Notes under the pieces: generated by a model
Databases searched by the model: none
What the model saw: the letters and a program-made list of their open reading frames with translations, nothing else
Told to the model about the DNA's origin: nothing
Assembly (NCBI GenBank): GCA_026120185.1
Contig: JANUWF010001660.1
Span: 355,001 to 419,000, forward strand
Source: Voacanga thouarsii
Lineage: Eukaryota > Streptophyta > Magnoliopsida > Gentianales > Apocynaceae
DNA length: 64,000 bases
Direction of reading: 5' to 3'
Part shown: piece after piece, positions 58,222 through 64,000 of the stretch
Position numbering within the stretch: position 1 is the first letter of the stretch
Layout: each line of letters begins with the position of its first letter
Position numbers and translations under genes: made by a program

Positions 58222-58742
58222 AAAGGACTTAAAAATTTTCTAATTAATTACAGGGTTATGATTAGGTGTGCTTGTTGTATGAATTAAGTTGTGGACCCCT
58301 AAATGGATGCTGGTACGATCAGGTGTGCATTGATGAAATATTCCATGGCTGATGACCCATAGAAATAATTTATTCAGCCATGAAAAAATTTCCATGGTTG
58401 TTCCGTGGTTGAGATTAATCAGCCGCGAAATTTATCGTGGGTGATAGGCCAGTTTCTAGTAGTGAAACATAGTAGAAAGCTCCAAAGAATTGTCTAAGGA
58501 AGGCTTATGTTGCGTTTCTACTATGATTTTGTTGTGTTGGTGAGTTTGGTACCAAATGTGACAAGTGGGGTCCAAGAATTTGGTAGGCTGAGTAGGAAGA
58601 GGCTCGAAAGAAGGTGTAGATGAAGATGCATTTCGAGCTCTCTTAGCCCTCAGTGCTAACCCCCTAGGTCTCCTAGACATGATGGAATGATGAAAACAAG
58701 TGATAAAACATAAAAAAATAGGACTCCCTCAACTCACTCTTT

Positions 58743-61700
58743 TGTTGGAATATATACCATCTAGACTAGATTATCTGATATAATTATTGAATTTATTAAT
58801 AAAAGAATTTATTCTGAAAATTTTTTTATGAATTTACATTTTATTTGTGTACGATTTTTTGTTTGAAAAGGACCTATTGTGTTTAAGTAAGTGATCCGTG
58901 TGAATGGTGGTCTTTCACAGTAAGGTATGGATCACGGGTTACTTAACACATAAATGTTTGTTCTTAACAGATTGATGATAATGGGAATCTCATTATGTAC
59001 AGGTTATTGTGTTATAAATTCCAAATAGGGAATGACTTTCATTTAGCCAATGAGTAGTCCACTCGCTTCATAGCATGAGCGAATTTTGAATAAGTAGAAC
59101 AGGACCTGTAATAGTGGTTTCTTAAATTACTATTTAAAAGAAACTCAGACTGTTACTGCTATAGCGTAGACTAATACTATACCGCTTTAGTATGAGTTGG
59201 CGATCTGACGAAGTTAGAAGCATATACTTTGATATACTGTAGTTGAGATTCTTTCATAGAACCAATATACTTGTATGTTGGGTATATGTAACTAGTTAGT
59301 TTAGACAGACTAGTACAAGTAGCTTCTACGCTATATTGCCCCTTATGACTGTTCAAATGATCTAATTATCCAGGGCCCTAGGGAACATGACTTGGATGTT
59401 TACTTTAGGGTATCTCCCGTGAAAAGTGAAAACTTTTCAGGAGTCGTGAATCATTAGACTAGAAGTTTAAGGATGGTAGATATCTATTAGAGAGGTGTTA
59501 GTATACTATTCCTCTCTAATTGCATGGCGATGCGTAGAGGAATATTTTAGTCATTATACCTGTAGGTCAAAAACTTTGCTAATGCAGCATTGTCCTTGGG
59601 GTTAATATTTCCTTATGGTGATATTAGGAAATATTTAAAATGAAAAATATAACTATTTAAATAGCAGGAGTATTTTGGTCATTTTAGTAGACAAGGCGAT
59701 GTGTCTTTTAGTCCCCGGAATGGCCCTTAAGTTATGAAGGATTTGGGTTAAGGAATTGGTCCTGATATTTATGGGTTTTTATTTTATTAGTCTAATTTAT
59801 TATTAGGGGGAAATATGCCATCTTAGACTAGGTTTCTGATGTAAACATCGAATGTTTTAATAAAAGAATCTATTTTCAGAAATTATTTATGAATTTACAT
59901 TTTTATTTGTGCACAATTACGTTTGGAAAAGACCCATTGTGTTTAAGTAAGTGGTCCATGTAAATGGAGGTCTTTCACAAAAATGTATGGATCACGGGTT
60001 ACTTAACACATAAATGTTCGTTCTTTACCGATTGATGAGAATGGAAATCACGTCATGTTTAGGTTGTTATGTTATGAATTCCAAATAGGGAATGGCTTAC
60101 CTTTAGCCAGTGAGTAGTCCACTCACTTCATGACATAAGTGTATGTCTAATACGTAGAACATGACCTGTAGTAGTGGTTTCTTAAAGTACTATATGGTAG
60201 AAACCTAGACTACTACCGTTACAGCGTGAACTAGTACTCTACGACTTGAGTATGAGTTGGTGGTCTGACGAAGCTGGAAGCATATACTTTGATATGCTAT
60301 AGTTGAGGTTCTATCGTAGGACTAATATACTTGCATGTTGGGTATGTGTGATTACTTAGTTAAGATAGACTTGTACAAAATAGTTTCTATACTATATCGT
60401 CCCTTGTGGTTGTCTAAATGATCTAAATATCCAAGGCTCTGGGAAACATGACTTGGATGTTTGCTTTAGGGTAGCTCTCTTGGAAAGTGGAAACAATCCA
60501 GGAAGTCCTGGATCATTGGACTAGAAGCCTAAGGATGGTAGATGTCATTTTGAGAGGTGTAAGTACACTTCTTCCTCTCTAATTGTACGACAATGTATAG
60601 AGGAGTATTTTAGTTATTATACCTGTAGGTCGGAGACTTTGCTAACGCAATATTATCCTTGGGGTCAATATTTCCTTATGGTGATATTAGGAAATATTTA
60701 AAATAAAAAATACAGCTATTTATATGGCAAGGGTATTTTGATCATTTTAGTAGTCAAGGCGGCGTGTCTTTTGGTCCCCAATATAAACCGTGAGTCCTTA
60801 TTAAATACAGGCTAAGGAATTGGTCTTAAATTAAATTAAATAGAATTTATTTTATTTAAGTAGCCTAATTTAATTATTGGGCTAGAATAAAATAAAGGCC
60901 CGTGGAGAGAGATAATTAATTAAATTAGTTTGGTGGGTTAATTAATTGTTCAGGACTTTGGCCCAGTTTGAATAATTAAAGATTAACTTAGGACTAAACT
61001 AATATATGGTTGTTAATTGGACAAGTTTATTTGGGTTGGGAAATTAATTATTTGTTGGGCTATTTATTTAGTTCTAATTAGAATAATTAATTTAGTCCAA
61101 AAGGCTAAACTAAAAGTCCAATGGACCAGTCCAGTTTAACATAGGATTTTATTTAGGTTAAACAGGAGGATTGAATACAACATTTTTTTTTCCACTGCTT
61201 CTTCTTTGTGAAAAATAGATGCCTCTCTCGCTCTCTCTCCTAGAAAAGTTCCTTAGTCTGTGAGTTATTCACCAAACGGAATTAGGCCGGCCATATACTG
61301 GAAGATCGAGAGATTGGCATTCACATACATGCAAAGACGGAGTAGGAGGCTTGCAGGAATTGCACCAGAGGTTTCCACCAACGCATCTACCCCAGTTGCA
61401 CATTTTCCGGTCTAGCCATCTTTGAGAACAAGAAGAAAAGGTTAGAAAATTTTCCCCTCGGAATCTTGATAGAGCGCAACCGGCGCTGGCTCTGTTCGGA
61501 AGTTCTCCTATTCTTCAATTTTTTCAATTTTTCAGTTTTCACTTCCGCTGAGTGCTCTGTGTTTTCCCCTTTCTAGGTCTTCAATTATTGGACTAGAATA
61601 AAATAAAAGGTTCGAGAGAGAGTATTTATTTTATCTAGTTTAAATGCTTAATTAATTATTTAGGGCACATGACCCAGATTGAATAATTAGAAAATTAATC

Positions 61701-62432
61701 TGGATCTAGGTAAAAGGTATAAAGTTTTATTTGGTCTATTTGGCTTTGTTATTATTTATTGGGCTGTGTAATAAAGTCCAGAAAATAAATAATTGAGATT
61801 TATTATTTATGGGTGTTCAAGTCCCAAGAATAAATAATTTATCTGGCCCAATGAATAAGGCTAAAGTAAAATAAAATTTATATAAAAAATTATTAATTAA
61901 TTATTAATTTAATTAATTAATGAAATAAAATTAAAATAAAAAATAAAAAATAATACGGGATAGAACCCCTGTTGTTTCGCGTGCAGGATAATAGAAAGCA
62001 TAGAAGCTTTCTATTTGCACACTTAATGTCTTCTCTCTAGGGCATCAATCTATGTAATTGAAATGGGTCTTGACATTGAGCTGAGTTGAGGCTTCAATTG
62101 GATCAGAGAACATCACAAAAACCAATTTTGGGAGAAAGGCTTCGTCTGTGAAAAATTCACAGAAACCAAACTTACACCAAGCCTTTTGAAGTTGATCAAA
62201 ACCCAAACTTCAAGCCTTCTCCAGTTGTGCTACTGGCACCATTTCGGCAGATTGAAAGCTTTGCGTGGATGAGACGTAGTAGACATTTACAAAGACGTGA
62301 GCCACTAGTCTCGAATGTCGTTATACAGACAACTATACCAGTCCGAAAAGGGTCACTTCATCACAGAGGTAAAATTTTCATCTTCCTAACATGCCTTCGT
62401 TTTCATTATTTTTTTCATATTTTAAGCCTTCA
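58743..62432 (+). mobile_element. Insertion P: tandemly duplicated LTR-like DNA, copia type
   Basis: Begins TGTTGGAATATATACCATCT and ends AAGCCTTCA. TSD TCTTT at 58738-58742 and 62433-62437. It contains two successive direct duplications: about 1.06 kb (58743-59804 repeated as 59805-60885) and about 0.7 kb (60877-61576 repeated, more diverged, from 61577). The first pair shares many phrases (gatcacgggttacttaacac, ggtctttcaca, ccttatggtgatattagg). It resembles copia-type LTRs in its start (TGTTGG, taataaaagaattta). A type 2 GC-rich unit lies at 61468-61498. No coding sequence. Confidence 0.7.
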
Positions 62433-62437
62433 TCTTT

Positions 62438-63480
62438 ACGATACAAAAAAGCACAACTCTCAATCGTCTCACTCTCACCACAATGTGCAACACAACCAAC
62501 TCCTCAACACCACAAAGTAGCCAACAAAATATACACAATCTCCTCCAATAACCCTGTAAGAAATCTAGCCATTGGCCAACACCAAAGACAATATCAATAA
62601 AAATAACACTGCTCAACAGCCACCGATTAACAATGCAAAGCTATATTATCCCAATGCTAAAGCAGTCATGAATACTTATCCAATCATCTAAGCAACTCCA
62701 AGTTACACCAAAGAAAGCATGCTCAAGAGGTTCCAAACAACTGTAAATTATCAATGGCCTCAATCATAAAGCATTATCAATTATATTCCCATGCCAACAA
62801 AAGCTCAAAGAAAGTAATATTAACTATCAAATCCTTCACCCAAAAATATTCAGGAAATTTTGCCCAAAAATGCATAGAAACATGCCTAAAATTCATAAGA
62901 AAAAAATTGAATCGTAGAAAGTGTAGAAAAATCATACCACAATGATCTCCAATGTATGGGTAATGATCTTATGCAAAAAGATTGAAGAAATCGTGCACAA
63001 AACGGAAGGATTGAAAAAAGGGTTTTGGAAGAAAAGATTGGATTTTTCTTTGTTTTAATCTAAACTTTCAAGAACAATGTGAAGATTTTGTGTTTGGGAG
63101 GTATTTTGGAGGTTTAGAAAGTGACCCGGCGGTGTTCCGGAGTTGAACCCAATGGTAGGTTGAGAGAAAAATTGAGAGAGATTGAAAAATTTTTGAACAA
63201 AAGGCCAAGAGTGGCTAGTTTTGATGTTGTAGCCCCGGGCCTGGCACCGGGCTTGTTCTACCGCATTCTCCGTTAGGTCGTGCTGGCCCGACGCCAGGTC
63301 CGGTTTGGCCAAGAAAATCTCTGCTTTTTTTTAAAATAGAATTTAATGGAATCAAAGAAAAAGAAAAAAAATTTATAAAAAGAATATAGTCTAATAATTA
63401 AAAAGAAACAACCAAATAAATAAAAAAACACGAAAATTAAACAGATGTCAAAAAACTAAAGCAGTTCAAAATCAGCATTT
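62438..63480 (-). other. M spacer between gag and ORF2
   Basis: AT-rich with A-runs and no believable coding sequence. It corresponds to the F spacer 21761-23426. It carries the GC-rich cassette at 63231-63310. An open minus-strand stretch (63312-63055) translates the cassette itself and has no known domain. Confidence 0.55.
63231..63310 (-). repeat. GC-rich palindromic cassette in the M spacer (type 1)
   Basis: agccccgggcctggcacc, gggcttgttctaccgc, then gcccgacgccaggtccgg. It uses the same wording as the type 1 cassettes of M's own LTR (actcggcgccaggtcta and similar) and lies between gag and ORF2, as in element F. Confidence 0.8.
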
Positions 63481-64000
63481 TCCACGGTCTTAGTCATGTG
63501 AATTAGTCTCCGTGTTTCCTGGAAGTGATCTCGTTTGACGATCACCAAGGAGTTTAGCTAGCTGTCTAATTTGACTTTCAAGGTTGCGCATGGACGCCTC
63601 CAATTTTTTTGTGGTGGCATCAGCTCCTTGGAACATTGTCTCTGTTTCACTTACCAGTTGGTTGACCAATTCCTCCAATGATGGTTTAGCTAGTGGAGCA
63701 TTGTAAGGTAGGGACGGTTGAGTCCTAAAATTACAAGAAGCTTGCTGTGGTTGGTTTTAATTATTCCATGAAAAGTTAGGGTGATTCATCTAACCTGAGT
63801 TGTACGTATTGCTATAAGGATTATTACCTTGCCAGTCATTACCTACAAATGTCGCTTGTTCTATTGATTCTTCCGATGACCCTATATTTTGGCATTCATG
63901 ATTTGGATGCCACTCCCCATAAACATCACAGCTTACACTCATTGCCTCCCTTTGGGAAGGAGGCATTACCGATTGATCTATATTTTGCGTAAGTTCTTCC
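63481..64000 (-). pseudogene. Athila-like gag of element M, C-terminal part
   Basis: Minus strand, running in from the window edge. A zinc-knuckle relic CDVYGEWHPNHEC at about 63880 (second Cys is Tyr), then NNPYSNTYN and NHPNFSW, then a C-terminal coiled coil (63678-63490: LVNQLVSETETMF, KLEASMRNLESQIRQLAKLL) and a stop at 63490. It aligns block by block with piece 3 of the F gag (CDFCGG..., NNPYSNIYNPGW, QIGQLSKLISER). Stops in the NPYS region and the lost Cys show it is inactive. The N-terminal part is outside the window. Confidence 0.85.

Larger units (their letters stand above)
57067..58464. mobile_element. Non-autonomous CACTA element in M ORF2
   Basis: 1,398 bp. Left end TACTACTAGAAAATGGGC (first C changed to T); right end, read inward, CACTACTAGAAACTGGCC. 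TSD AAA at 57064-57066 and 58465-58467. Removing the element and one AAA makes ORF2 continuous in frame. From about 57080 to 57670 it has subterminal repeats (cgtggctgatttgtggctga and complements, roughly 120-bp period); a TA/CA-rich middle follows, and shorter repeats at 58330-58460. No coding sequence. Confidence 0.92.
56070..58680 (-). pseudogene. ORF2 of element M, putative plant transposon protein type
   Basis: Starts MSRRPRGLALRAKRARNASS at 58680. The frame runs to LSTMF, is broken by the CACTA element (58464-57067) and resumes beyond it with LEWVPIIRMEGAYCPVHMRK then FCANMKDKK. Further on come VLIKFKRTRLASILAVLDEG, a block ending NESTVLDLYILDKM, LKFPLLIMRILRNFG (about 56530) and an acidic C-terminus (EELPPDEEEKEPS, then DTDDDDEKDS). 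The order parallels F ORF2 (FYANMRDKK, VPIHLTRKAL), so the two are homologous. About 400 codons in all; several stops and at least one frameshift. I assign it to the PF20167-like plant transposon protein family by memory of the pattern. Role unknown. Confidence 0.65.
54219..64000 (-). mobile_element. Element M: non-autonomous Athila/Tat-like element (partial)
   Basis: Minus-strand order (entering at the window edge): gag (64000-63481), spacer with a GC-rich cassette, insertion P (62432-58743), ORF2 (58680 to about 56070, with a CACTA element at 58464-57067), two polypurine-like tracts (55713 and 54678), 3' LTR fragment (54677-54219). It has the same plan as F but a different LTR and cassette type. 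No pol domains. The 5' part lies beyond the window. Confidence 0.8.

Noticed and set aside
62227..62600. Overlapping open frames of 69-97 codons
   Set aside because: They cross the P insertion boundary and lack any domain or counterpart in F.

Overview
The window is nuclear DNA of a flowering plant, most likely a eudicot. It is AT-rich with no operon-like coding, and almost all of it is retrotransposon and CACTA DNA. The primer-binding sites (plant tRNA-Asp and tRNA-Met types) and the gag families are those of plants. I cannot name the species. The only host-gene evidence is a 3' gene end at about 4.05-4.30 kb (two spliced exons) and a captured gene fragment inside an LTR at about 13.3-13.7 kb.

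Layout. 1-4.6 kb: gene-flank or intron-like DNA with two C-rich tracts and the last two exons of a plus-strand gene. 4.6-5.5 kb: a small non-autonomous CACTA element. 5.5-9.05 kb: a truncated SIRE-like Ty1/copia element (minus strand). 9.05-17.4 kb: a decayed CACTA transposon with a TNP2-type transposase pseudogene, split by two solo LTRs. 17.4-44.5 kb: element F, an Athila/Tat-like Ty3/gypsy derivative (minus strand), inserted in that transposase. F contains a copia-type solo LTR (E1), a Tekay-like solo LTR (G) and element H. H contains element K, and K contains a copia-type solo LTR (E2) and another solo LTR. 44.5-52.9 kb: element D (plus strand) sits in F's other LTR and carries a third Tekay-like solo LTR (B). 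52.9-54.7 kb: two inverted LTRs meet at a rearranged junction. 54.7-64 kb: element M (minus strand), organised like F, with a second CACTA element in its ORF2 and a tandemly duplicated LTR-like insertion (P). M runs off the window.

Most insertions were bounded by reading both ends: TG...CA (or CACTA) termini plus target-site duplications (TSDs): AGATG, CTCTC, GTAAT, AATAT, AAATA, CTTAC, AAA and TCTTT are exact; CTTAT/CTTGT, CCAGT/CCAAT and CATAT/CATCT differ by one base. In three cases removing the insertion restores the interrupted reading frame, and in one case a related copy in the window is the empty site. This gives the insertion order CACTA, then F, then H, then K, then E2.

F and M share an unusual plan: LTR, gag, a repeat-rich spacer, an ORF2 of the putative plant transposon protein type, two polypurine-like tracts about 1 kb apart, LTR. 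No reverse transcriptase or integrase was seen, so they look non-autonomous. The most interesting signal is a set of GC-rich palindromic cassettes at a nearly fixed place (about 165-200 bp) inside many LTRs. In F and in M the same cassette type recurs in the spacer between gag and ORF2. No intact mobile-element protein set is present.
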